Source: CAITWD01 sp963842065
GTDB lineage: Bacteria; Actinomycetota; Thermoleophilia; Miltoncostaeales; Miltoncostaeaceae
Direction of reading: 5' to 3'
DNA: 64,000 bases
NCBI GenBank assembly: GCA_963842065.1
Contig: CAWJEW010000008.1
Span: forward strand, 310,001-374,000
Under the pieces are notes generated by a model. It worked only from the letters and a program-made list of their open reading frames with translations. It ran no database searches and was not told the origin of the DNA. This document shows, in pieces, positions 57,876 through 64,000 of the stretch; position 1 is the first letter of the stretch, and each line of letters starts with the position of its first letter. The position numbers were made by a program, and so were the translations under genes.

Positions 57876-58288
57876 TCAGGTGGGCATGACGCCGCCGCCG
57901 ACCGCCAGGTCGTGGCCGTTCATGCCGTCGTCGCGCCGCAGGAGCTCGGTTGCGTCGGCCACTTCGCCCATGGTGACCAGGTGCCCGGTCGGCGTCCGGG
58001 CAATCGCCGGGTGCGCCGCGACGTCGCGCCACGTGGGGCTGTCCCCGACGACACCGGGATGGATCGCCCTGACGCGGTGCGGTGCGACTTCAACGCCCAG
58101 ACCAGCGCGGCCACGCCGGCGGTGAACGTCGTGGGCACCGTCGCGCCGGGCTCGATCTCCCGCGCGACTGCCGCTGCGCGTGCGGCGCTGCGGCTGGTGA
58201 TCACGACCCGGGCACCGCGGGCGGCGCGCTGCTCGGGGATGACCGGTCCGATGCCGGTGCTGCCCCCAACGACTCCCGATTGCGCCAT
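57876..58288 (-). pseudogene. SDR-family dehydrogenase remnant with internal deletion
   Basis: The N-terminus from the ATG at 58288 is a Rossmann start (QSGVVGGSTGIGPVIPEQRA, with GSTGIG as the NAD loop) then VVITSRSAARAAAVAREIEP. About 110 residues with the catalytic Ser and Tyr-x3-Lys are missing. After AAL the C-terminal part (VRAIHPGVVGDSPTWRDVAA and DDGMNGHDLAVGGGVMPT) follows in another frame. This is a short-chain dehydrogenase that lost its middle and gained a frameshift. It is dead. The beta-hydroxyacid-dehydrogenase gene lies just upstream on the same strand. Confidence 0.7.
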
Positions 58289-58359
58289 GGCCGAGCGCTC
58301 TCCGGCGTGACCGGCGACGGCCGGCGTGTGTGTCCGTGCCGCATGCGCGTGCGGGGGAG

Positions 58360-59256
58360 TCATGCAAGGCCCGCATTGAGGCGGGTGATCTCGGTGAACG
58401 CGCTCCAGTCCTTGTCCCGGAGGCCGGTGGCGATCGCGGTCATCGTCCGGTCGCGTGCGACGGCGGCGAACGGCAGTGGGCAGCGCACCGCGGCCGCGGC
58501 GTCGGCGATCAACCCGAGATCTTTGAGCCCGGTCGCCATCGCGAACCCGGCGTCGTCGAAGTCACGAGCCCCGATCCGCTCGAGATAGCCGGCGACGCCG
58601 GGCGCGCCCTGCATGCCGCGCAGGGTCTGCATCGTCGTCTCGTGATCGACGCCGGACTTCTCGGCGAACGCCAGGACCTCGCCGAACAGCTCGGCGATCG
58701 AGGCGATGTAGAAGTTGACCGCGAGCTTGAGGCTGTTGGCCGTGCCCGGCTCCGGCCCCGTGGTGAGGATGCGGGCGCTGTACGCCGCGATGCCCGGCCG
58801 TGCCCGCTCGATCACGTGTGCGGGCCCGCCGACGAGACTCAACAGCTCGCCGGCGCGCGCGACCTCGGGCCGGCCGACGACGGGCGCGGCGAGGAAGTCC
58901 TGCCCGCGTGCCGCGTGCAATGTGGCGATCGCGTTGGAGCAGCCCGGGGACACCGTCGCCGTCGAGACATGCACGGCGCCCACCCCGAGACCGGCCAGCA
59001 CGCCGTCGGGGGCCTCGACCAGTTCGTGCAGGGAGGCGTCATCGAGCATGCTCGAGATGACAAGCTGCGCGCCGGCGGCGGCTGCCGCGGGCGTCGCCGA
59101 CCGCGTCGCCCCCGCGGCCACGAGCGGGTCGGCCTTGGCGGCGGTCCGATTCCAGACGCGCACGCTGTGCCCCGCGCGCACGAGGCGTTCGGCGATCGCG
59201 CTGCCCATCCGTCCAAGACCGAGCACCGCGACCTCGACACCGTTGGGCGGGGACAT
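58360..59256 (-). CDS. Beta-hydroxyacid dehydrogenase (3-hydroxyisobutyrate dehydrogenase-like)
   Basis: A 298-residue enzyme. N-terminal NAD(P) domain: VEVAVLGLGRMGSAIAERLV (GxGxxG) and VRVWNRTAAKADPLVAAGA. The substrate-binding motif of the family appears as FLAAPVVGRPEVARAGELLS. The catalytic Lys region is ANSLKLAVNFYIASIAELFG (Lys in GxxNxxKLxxN style). It reduces or oxidises small beta-hydroxyacids or acts as an imine reductase-like enzyme. Some members are glyoxylate/succinic-semialdehyde reductases. The exact substrate is unknown. Confidence 0.88.
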   Translation of the reverse strand: MSPPNGVEVAVLGLGRMGSAIAERLVRAGHSVRVWNRTAAKADPLVAAGATRSATPAAAAAGAQLVISSMLDDASLHELVEAPDGVLAGLGVGAVHVSTATVSPGCSNAIATLHAARGQDFLAAPVVGRPEVARAGELLSLVGGPAHVIERARPGIAAYSARILTTGPEPGTANSLKLAVNFYIASIAELFGEVLAFAEKSGVDHETTMQTLRGMQGAPGVAGYLERIGARDFDDAGFAMATGLKDLGLIADAAAAVRCPLPFAAVARDRTMTAIATGLRDKDWSAFTEITRLNAGLA

Positions 59257-59337
59257 CGTGTCGTCACCTTTCGTAATGGGGATACACGGACGCGCCGAGT
59301 CTACCCGCGAGCGTTCGGCTCGCTATTTCGCGTGGCG

Positions 59338-60099
59338 TCAGTCGCCGGGCGGCGGTCGCTTGAGGACCGTGGCGACCATTCGGACGCCGGTGCGCCCGGG
59401 AAGCAGTGCGAGGCTCCACACCGTGTTGGCGATGCTCGCGCCGGGCACGTCCTCGGCCAGCTCCTCGACGACCTCCTCGGACTCCTCGACCAGGTCCCGG
59501 CCGACGTCCTCGACCTCGACTACGACGCCCTCAACAGCGCCGCCAGCGGCCGCTGCGGCCATGCGCGTGGCAAGCCGCACCGCCAGCGGAACGGCCACAG
59601 CCACGGCCTGGTCGGCGAGCGGCGGCCCAAGGCTCTCGAGATCCTCCCGCAGGTCCTGCCAGGCGGCATCCCGCGCGGTGATGAGTGCGGTCGGCGCGCC
59701 GGATCCGTCGCCGCGCAGCGCCGCGAGCACGGGGGCTCCGCGACGTGCGAGGTACGCCCCTTTGATGCCCGCAACACACAGCCAGGCGCCCGCGAGGATC
59801 AGCGCGGCCGCCCACGCGGGCAGCACCGTTGCGATCGCCAAGAGGATCGCGACGTTGACGAGCGCGAACACCGCGACCAGCGCAACGACGACGGCCAGCA
59901 CGCCGAGCGCGTCCGCGCCGGCGCGGCGCAGCCGGGGCGCGCGGGACGTCGCCGCGAGCAGCGTCTCGAGGCGGACGAATTCGGCGAGGTCCCGCCGGAA
60001 CTTTTCCAGCTGCTGGCGGGTCGGTCCCGTGGCGTCATCGTTGGGGGATTCGGGTTCTGGCTCGGCGTCGGCCACGCTGGCCACCTCCTCGGCGCGCAC
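59338..60099 (-). CDS. Phage-holin-superfamily-like membrane protein
   Basis: A 253-residue protein. An acidic N-terminus and helix (TRQQLEKFRRDLAEFVRLET) precede two adjacent transmembrane helices (GVLAVVVALVAVFALVNVAI; TVLPAWAAALILAGAWLCVA). Then come a long amphipathic region and a Val/Glu-rich segment (VEGVVVEVEDVGRDLVEESE). The opening plan recalls actinobacterial 'holin superfamily III'-like proteins, which despite the name are usually membrane-bending or unknown. No gene partner is evident. Confidence 0.55.
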   Translation of the reverse strand: MRAEEVASVADAEPEPESPNDDATGPTRQQLEKFRRDLAEFVRLETLLAATSRAPRLRRAGADALGVLAVVVALVAVFALVNVAILLAIATVLPAWAAALILAGAWLCVAGIKGAYLARRGAPVLAALRGDGSGAPTALITARDAAWQDLREDLESLGPPLADQAVAVAVPLAVRLATRMAAAAAGGAVEGVVVEVEDVGRDLVEESEEVVEELAEDVPGASIANTVWSLALLPGRTGVRMVATVLKRPPPGD

Positions 60100-60288
60100 A
60101 CCCTCCCCGCGAGTCTAGATCAGCACCGGGAGCGCGTCAGCCGTGACGGCGACCTTCCCGCAGCGGGCCATCAGCACGTTCGCGCACATGGGCCGCGGGC
60201 GCGCCGAACGCGCGGGAGGCCCTGGCGCCGTCCTCAAGATCGTTGTTGCATGGGTCTCACGGTGCCACATTCGGAACAGGGGGCTGCG

Positions 60289-60501
60289 ATGGGAAGCGTG
60301 TACAAGGTCGTCGAGATCGTCGGGACGAGTGACGCCTCGTGGGAAGATGCCGCCCGCACGGCGGTCACGACCGCGAGCAGCACGCTGCGCGACCTGCGTG
60401 TCGCGGAGGTGATCCGCCAAGACGTCACGATCGGGGAGGACGGGCGACCGGACGAGTTCCGCGTCCGCCTGGGCGTGTCCTTCAAGTACGAGTCCGAGTA
60501 G
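60289..60501 (+). CDS. Dodecin
   Basis: A 70-residue protein from the ATG at 60289. The dodecin fold is complete: VYKVVEIVGTSDASWEDAAR, TAVTTASSTLRDLRVAEVIR, DVTIGEDGRPDEFRVRLGVS, FKYE. Dodecins form hollow dodecamers that store flavin or CoA. The flavin-stacking Trp is present (SWEDA). It stands alone, followed by a hairpin terminator. Upstream 190 bases hold no gene. Confidence 0.95.
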   Translation: MGSVYKVVEIVGTSDASWEDAARTAVTTASSTLRDLRVAEVIRQDVTIGEDGRPDEFRVRLGVSFKYESE

Positions 60502-60521
60502 CGACAGCGACGCATCGATCA

Positions 60522-60553
60522 CGGGGCGGCCCCATCGCACCAGGGCCGCCCCG
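60522..60553. terminator. 11-bp hairpin after dodecin
   Basis: CGGGGCGGCCC (60522-60532) pairs with GGGCCGCCCCG (60543-60553) around a ten-base loop, 20 bases past the dodecin stop and before the convergent methyltransferase gene. It likely serves both genes. Confidence 0.7.
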
Positions 60554-60584
60554 CGGGTGTCTGATCGCGCTGTCGGGCGGCGGG

Positions 60585-61424
60585 TCAGCGGTCGGCTGAG
60601 GCCCCGTTGCGGCCGCTGGCAACGTTGCAGACGGTGCGGACCGTGATGGGTCCGTCTGGCCGCGCGCCGAGGCGCTGGAGGAGCATCGCCCGGATCCGGG
60701 CCTGCGCGGGCGCCGCCAAGGCGCTCACGCCCGGGCCGAAGGGGGTTCCGTGAACGGTATTGGCCAGATCGTCGGGGGACGCCCAGACGGCGTCCAGGGC
60801 CAGCGTCGCGACCTTGATGTCCTCGAGGCCTGCCGTCCGGAACAGCGCGGCGACCTCCTCGGTCCCGATCACGTAGCTGGAGACCTCAAACGCTCCCGGG
60901 TACGGCTCGGCCAGGCCGGCCTCGCGCAGGCACTCGGCCATCGGTCCGAACAGCCCGACCGGATATTCGGCAGCCCATGTAGCCACCACAACGCGGCCGC
61001 CGGGGCCGGCGGCCCGGCACATCTCGGCAACCGCAGCGCCCCGGTCCGGGAAGAACTGCAATCCCTGCTGGCAGATCACGACGTCGAACTCGCCATCACA
61101 GACCTCAAGCGCGGTTGCGGAGCATTCGACGTACTCGATCCATGCCCAGTCGGACGAGACGGGTTTGGAGGCTGCGAGGGCCAGCATGCCGGGGCTGATG
61201 TCGCTCGCGACCACGCGTCCGGACGCACCCACGGTCTGCGCCGCACGGCGTGCGACGGACCCGGTGCCGCTCGCGACATCGAGCACCGAGTGTCCGGTCT
61301 GCACCCCGGCGCGACCGACCAAATCGTCTGCCCACGGTTCGAAAATCGCCCGAAGCAGGTACCGGTCGAAGGCCTCGGGGATCGACGAGTGGACAAACGC
61401 CCCGCTGCGGGGCTGATGCTCCAT
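60585..61424 (-). CDS. Class I SAM-dependent methyltransferase (UbiE/COQ5-like)
   Basis: A 279-residue methyltransferase from the ATG at 61424. Motif I is HSVLDVASGTGSVARRAAQT, post-I ASDISPGMLALAASKP, motif II GEFDVVICQQGLQFFPDRGA, and a cap region with GPGGRVVVATWAAEYPVGL. It matches the UbiE/arsenite- or small-molecule methyltransferase group. The C-terminus (AQARIRAMLLQRLGARPDG) is family-like. Substrate unknown. It is convergent to dodecin and divergent from the damaged small paralogue. Confidence 0.85.
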   Translation of the reverse strand: MEHQPRSGAFVHSSIPEAFDRYLLRAIFEPWADDLVGRAGVQTGHSVLDVASGTGSVARRAAQTVGASGRVVASDISPGMLALAASKPVSSDWAWIEYVECSATALEVCDGEFDVVICQQGLQFFPDRGAAVAEMCRAAGPGGRVVVATWAAEYPVGLFGPMAECLREAGLAEPYPGAFEVSSYVIGTEEVAALFRTAGLEDIKVATLALDAVWASPDDLANTVHGTPFGPGVSALAAPAQARIRAMLLQRLGARPDGPITVRTVCNVASGRNGASADR

Positions 61425-61602
61425 GCGACCGACTCCGGCTCGACAACGACCCGCGCTGAACGCACAGCAGGGTGGCACACCGACGTTACTGGACCGGCGG
61501 TGTCTGCGTAGGCGACGGCATGGCCCCGATGCGGCGTGTACCTGTAGCGTCGGAAGGCCGCGAGCGTCACGCAGTGATATCCCCGAGCGAGCAGAGGCTC
61601 CG

Positions 61603-61930
61603 ATGCCCGACGTACTCAGTCTGGAATTCTCCAAGCTGGCCGCCACCGAGATCTCCCACGCGGCGAACCGTCGGATCGGCATGGACCCGATCGAAGGATC
61701 AGGTAACTGGCCGGACGGGATGATCGGCCGCGTCGCGGGCGAGTCGGGGGGACACCCCGATCGTGGCGGAGGTCTGGGAATCCCGGCCTGCGCAGGACGC
61801 GTTCGTGCACAGCTGCCCGCGCCCGGTGTTCACGCACGCCGGCCTGAAGGACCGCCGCCACGCGCGCGAGCGGCCCCGGCACAGGGCGGGGGAGCTCGCG
61901 ATGCGGCCAACCGCGGCGCGGACCCCCTGA
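61603..61930 (+). pseudogene. Frameshifted tandem paralogue of the 62611 protein
   Basis: From the ATG at 61603 the frame reads MPDVLSLEFSKLAATEISHA, then IGMDPIEGSGNWPDGMIGRV, parallel to MPELLVLEFSAPDVVGLYQK in the intact gene at 62611. In the GGGGGG run at 61746-61751 the frame breaks, and the natural continuation (TPIVAEVWESRPAQDAFVHS) is one frame off, matching IVVEVWESRAVQESFMQS. The end diverges and stops at 61930. One extra or missing G would explain most of it, but the C-terminus is also poor. Confidence 0.7.
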
Positions 61931-62027
61931 TGGCGCGTCCCCGCCGCGTCGTGGGGCACACCCGACCCGGCGGTTCTGCCGCCGCGCCGGTTGCCCACCT
62001 ATACGCATCAACCGAGAGGAGTTCGAG

Positions 62028-62318
62028 ATGAGCTTTGGAGTCGTCCATCAATTCCCGGGGGGAACACGGGAACAGTACGAGGCATCGATCGCAGCGGTGC
62101 ATCCGAGCGGCGGCGGCTTGCCGGATGGTCAGATCTTCCACGTCGCCGGCCCGTCCGCCGACGGGTGGACGATCGTCGCCGTCCACGACTCGGCCGAGAG
62201 TTGGGAACGGTTCCGCGACGAGGTGCTCATGCCGACGATGAGCAAGGGCATTCCGGGTGGATTTGACACGCCGCCGCAGGAGACGACCTTCGAGGTCTAT
62301 AACGAGGTGCGTGGCTAG
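62028..62318 (+). CDS. Small conserved protein, ABM/dimeric-barrel-like, unknown
   Basis: A 96-residue protein, with GAGAGGAGTTCGAG upstream of the ATG at 62028. Sequence SFGVVHQFPGGTREQYEASI, DGQIFHVAGPSADGWTIVAV, HDSAESWERFRDEVLMPTMS fits a ferredoxin-like dimeric barrel. Such proteins are common in soil actinobacteria, with no known role. It sits between the two paralogues of another dimeric-barrel-like family (61603 and 62611), so the three small genes probably form a locus. Confidence 0.8.
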   Translation: MSFGVVHQFPGGTREQYEASIAAVHPSGGGLPDGQIFHVAGPSADGWTIVAVHDSAESWERFRDEVLMPTMSKGIPGGFDTPPQETTFEVYNEVRG

Positions 62319-62610
62319 GCCTGAGGGCGGGCAGCGGGAGCGTCGGCCACATGGCGCGTCCGCCCTGGTCGGGTGTGTGGTTCGCGGCGTGAGCGGGGCT
62401 GGCTGTCGCCGATCACGCCGCTCGCACCGAGGGGCGACCAACACCGGCGTGCGAATCGGTGCGCCCGGGAGAGCGTCTGCCGCCATCTCCGCGCCGGAGA
62501 CGGCGGTGTTGATCACGAGCGAGCGTCACGTGTAGCGTCGGTCGTACACCTCAGCCCATCCGCAAGCGGACCTGACGCACCGCAATCGACAGCGAGAGTG
62601 GAGACCCCCA

Positions 62611-62910
62611 ATGCCTGAGCTTCTGGTTCTCGAGTTTTCCGCACCGGACGTCGTGGGGCTGTACCAGAAGGTGAGCCGCATGCTGGATGTGGATCCGTCC
62701 ACCGGTGAAGGTGACTGGCCGCCACCCCTGCTCAGCCACGTCGCCGGCGATGCCGGCGACCGGTTGATCGTGGTGGAGGTCTGGGAGTCACGTGCCGTGC
62801 AGGAGTCCTTCATGCAATCACGGCTGGGACCGGCGCTTCACGAGGCCAACGTCCCGCCGCCGACGCGCGTCGAATGGTTTGCGCTCGACGGGAAGATGCA
62901 TCGCGACTGA
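62611..62910 (+). CDS. Small dimeric-barrel-like protein, intact paralogue
   Basis: A 99-residue protein (the ATG at 62611 follows GTGGAGACC). It starts PELLVLEFSAPDVVGLYQKV, then DPSTGEGDWPPPLLSHVAGD and LIVVEVWESRAVQESFMQSR, ending with VEWFALDGKMHRD. The VWESRxxxxxFxxSRLGPAL block is typical of small ABM-like proteins. Function unknown. A frameshifted relative is at 61603-61930. Confidence 0.8.
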   Translation: MPELLVLEFSAPDVVGLYQKVSRMLDVDPSTGEGDWPPPLLSHVAGDAGDRLIVVEVWESRAVQESFMQSRLGPALHEANVPPPTRVEWFALDGKMHRD

Positions 62911-63037
62911 CGAGCCGGCCGCATCGCGTCCGTTCCGTGGGCTGGACGCCCTCGAGCACCCGTGAGGGTCCGGGGGCGTCGTCCGGTCGTCCCTGCCGGT
63001 CGGTGGCGGTGTTCCCGCAGGCCCGAAGGATGAGTGC

Positions 63038-63448
63038 GTGAGTCCGCACGAGACCCCGTCGAGCCCGCAAGCGCGCAAGCTCGGCCTCGGTCCCGGGCGG
63101 CGCGTCTGGCTCGAGAGCCCACCCGCCGGCTGGGCGTTTCGCGGCGCGCCGCCCGGCCTGGTCGACGTCGAGGCGGATGGACCTGCGGACATTATCGTCG
63201 GCTTCTTTACCGATGCACGGACACTCGAGGCCCGGCTGCCGGAGCTCGCCACGCGCATCTTCCCGGCGGGGATGCTGTGGGTCGCCTGGCCGCGCCGCGC
63301 CGCGGGGCACACCAGCGACATTACCGACACCGTCGTCCGCGAGCTCGTGCTGCCGCTCGGTCTCGTCGACACGAAGGTCGCCGCCCTCGATCAGGACTGG
63401 TCGGCCCTGCGCGTCGTGTGGCGTCGCGAGCTGCGGTCCGCACCGTAG
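63038..63448 (+). CDS. DUF3052 family protein
   Basis: A 136-residue protein with a GTG start. DUF3052 features: KLGLGPGRRVWLESPPAGWA, DIIVGFFTDARTLEARLPEL, GMLWVAWPRRAAGHTSDITD then TVVRELVLPLGLVDTKVAAL and DQDWSALRVVWRRE. This is a small alpha/beta protein common in actinobacteria, of unknown activity. It appears intact and monocistronic. Confidence 0.85.
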   Translation: MSPHETPSSPQARKLGLGPGRRVWLESPPAGWAFRGAPPGLVDVEADGPADIIVGFFTDARTLEARLPELATRIFPAGMLWVAWPRRAAGHTSDITDTVVRELVLPLGLVDTKVAALDQDWSALRVVWRRELRSAP

Positions 63449-63750
63449 GCGCCGTGCCCCGCGCGCGCCGCTGCGCCCGGCGAGGGGCGCCCGGGTCCGT
63501 CCCGGCCGCGCGGCAGCCCGTCGACACGCGCGATACCACCGCAGCCGGTGGCCCCCCGCACCGGGGCCGCCGGTACGGGAGCGCATGCCTGGCGAGTCGG
63601 CGGGCATGCGTCGCGATCTCCCCCGGAGTGTGCGATGAAACCGTGGCCTGCGCCCGGGCGGAATGCGCGGCTGGCTCTGGTCGGCATCGAGCGCGCGTGC
63701 TACCTGTGAGTCTTGGACGTCTGCGGTGATCCTCGACACGGAGTGGTGTC
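63449..63750. other. Intergenic stretch, no gene seen
   Basis: Three hundred bases between the DUF3052 gene and the truncated gene at the right edge. Frames on both strands are Arg/Ala/Pro-rich without ribosome binding sites. A GC-rich inverted patch (63461-63495) could act as terminator, but no clear stem-loop of note was found. Confidence 0.4.
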
Positions 63751-64000
63751 ATGGACTTCGGACATTGGGACTGGACCGGTGACGACGATCGTCCCGACTG
63801 GGACCGCATGTGGGTCGGCTTGCGGGACGGGGCGTTTCTCGGGCACGAGGAAGGCGTCTACCGTCGGGGGCTGGTCAGCGTCAACGTGGGGTGGCTCGCT
63901 CGCGGCGGGCTGCTGCATCTGGAGATCCCCGGCTTGCGGTTCGTGCCCAACCCGCTCGAGCGGCTGCTCGGCGCCCGCACCAAATACTTCGCCTTCGCCG
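63751..64000 (+). CDS. Hypothetical protein, truncated by the right edge
   Basis: From the ATG at 63751 (a GTG-rich stretch upstream, weak site) the frame is open to the window end, at least 83 codons. Sequence MDFGHWDWTGDDDRPDWDRM, VGLRDGAFLGHEEGVYRRGL, VSVNVGWLARGGLLHLEIPG, LRFVPNPLERLLGARTKYFA. The alternating pattern is that of a PH-like/GRAM-type barrel, but the family is not identified. Confidence 0.5.
   Translation, partial: MDFGHWDWTGDDDRPDWDRMWVGLRDGAFLGHEEGVYRRGLVSVNVGWLARGGLLHLEIPGLRFVPNPLERLLGARTKYFAFA

Noticed and set aside
58262..58272. TGCCCCCAACG match to the tRNA-Glu 3' end
   Set aside because: Eleven bases within an SDR relic on the wrong side of the integrase; most likely chance.
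1..64000. CRISPR arrays, rRNA genes, replication origin
   Set aside because: No regularly spaced repeats, rRNA-like sequence, DnaA-box cluster or origin-type arrangement was noticed by eye.

Overview
The window is high-GC chromosomal DNA of an actinobacterium. Class Thermoleophilia (Solirubrobacterales-like) is my best guess. It rests on gene content (an F420-pathway guanylyltransferase, two luciferase-like flavin or F420 oxidoreductases, dodecin, DUF2252, DUF3052, DUF427), on an actinobacterial-type integrative element, and on strong Shine-Dalgarno sites mixed with GTG/TTG starts. No rRNA operon or CRISPR array was seen. There is one intact tRNA, tRNA-Glu(TTC).

Left half (1 to about 30,200) looks accessory. 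From 1,950 to 12,650 it carries a mostly minus-strand set of sulfur and redox genes: a TauE/SafE exporter, a methyltransferase, a carboxymuconolactone-decarboxylase (CMD) protein, a sulfide:quinone-oxidoreductase-like flavoprotein (SQR) flanked by two tiny coupled ORFs, a DUF302 protein, an AhpD-like protein, an ArsR / DUF2892 / MMPL operon with overlapping genes, and a divergent LysR / YeiH pair resembling the sulfite-linked YeiE/YeiH pair. From 12,660 to 23,735 come small hydrolases, a SnoaL-like protein, an HxlR regulator with a nitroreductase and a hydrolase that share an inverted-repeat operator, CofC (F420 synthesis), a cNMP-binding/thioredoxin-reductase-like fusion, DUF3237 and a second DUF302 protein. 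This stretch is scarred: an IS5-type element splits an esterase, a decayed hydrolase copy lies 8 kb from its intact relative, and there is a tRNA-like remnant.

From about 24,365 to 30,135 lies a compact actinobacterial integrative element (AICE): RepSA-type initiator, FtsK/TraB-type translocase, a small conserved protein, an excisionase-like HTH protein and a tyrosine integrase abutting the 3' end of tRNA-Glu. Its left end is decayed and I could not find the left attachment site.

The right half (30,200 to 64,000) reads as ordinary backbone: universal stress protein, metallo-hydrolase, luciferase-like oxidoreductases, UppP, PstS with a four-unit PHO box, pyruvate kinase, a DHA2-type MFS exporter, DUF2252, HAD dehalogenase, GFA/CENP-V, MgtC/DUF4010, a MhuD-like ABM protein, a beta-hydroxyacid dehydrogenase, dodecin, methyltransferases and small conserved proteins. 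Several genes carry frameshifts or stops (MMPL, carbonic anhydrase, cystathionine gamma-synthase, DUF427, an SDR, a small tandem paralogue). Some are clearly decayed. Others sit in G/C runs and may be sequencing errors.

The most interesting under-described items are the two small genes coupled to the SQR gene, the CsoR/CstR-like palindrome on the start codon of a 53-residue Cys-rich protein, an ArsC-like protein whose catalytic Cys is Ser, the shared HxlR operator, and a roughly 180-nt stand-alone transcription unit beside tRNA-Glu.
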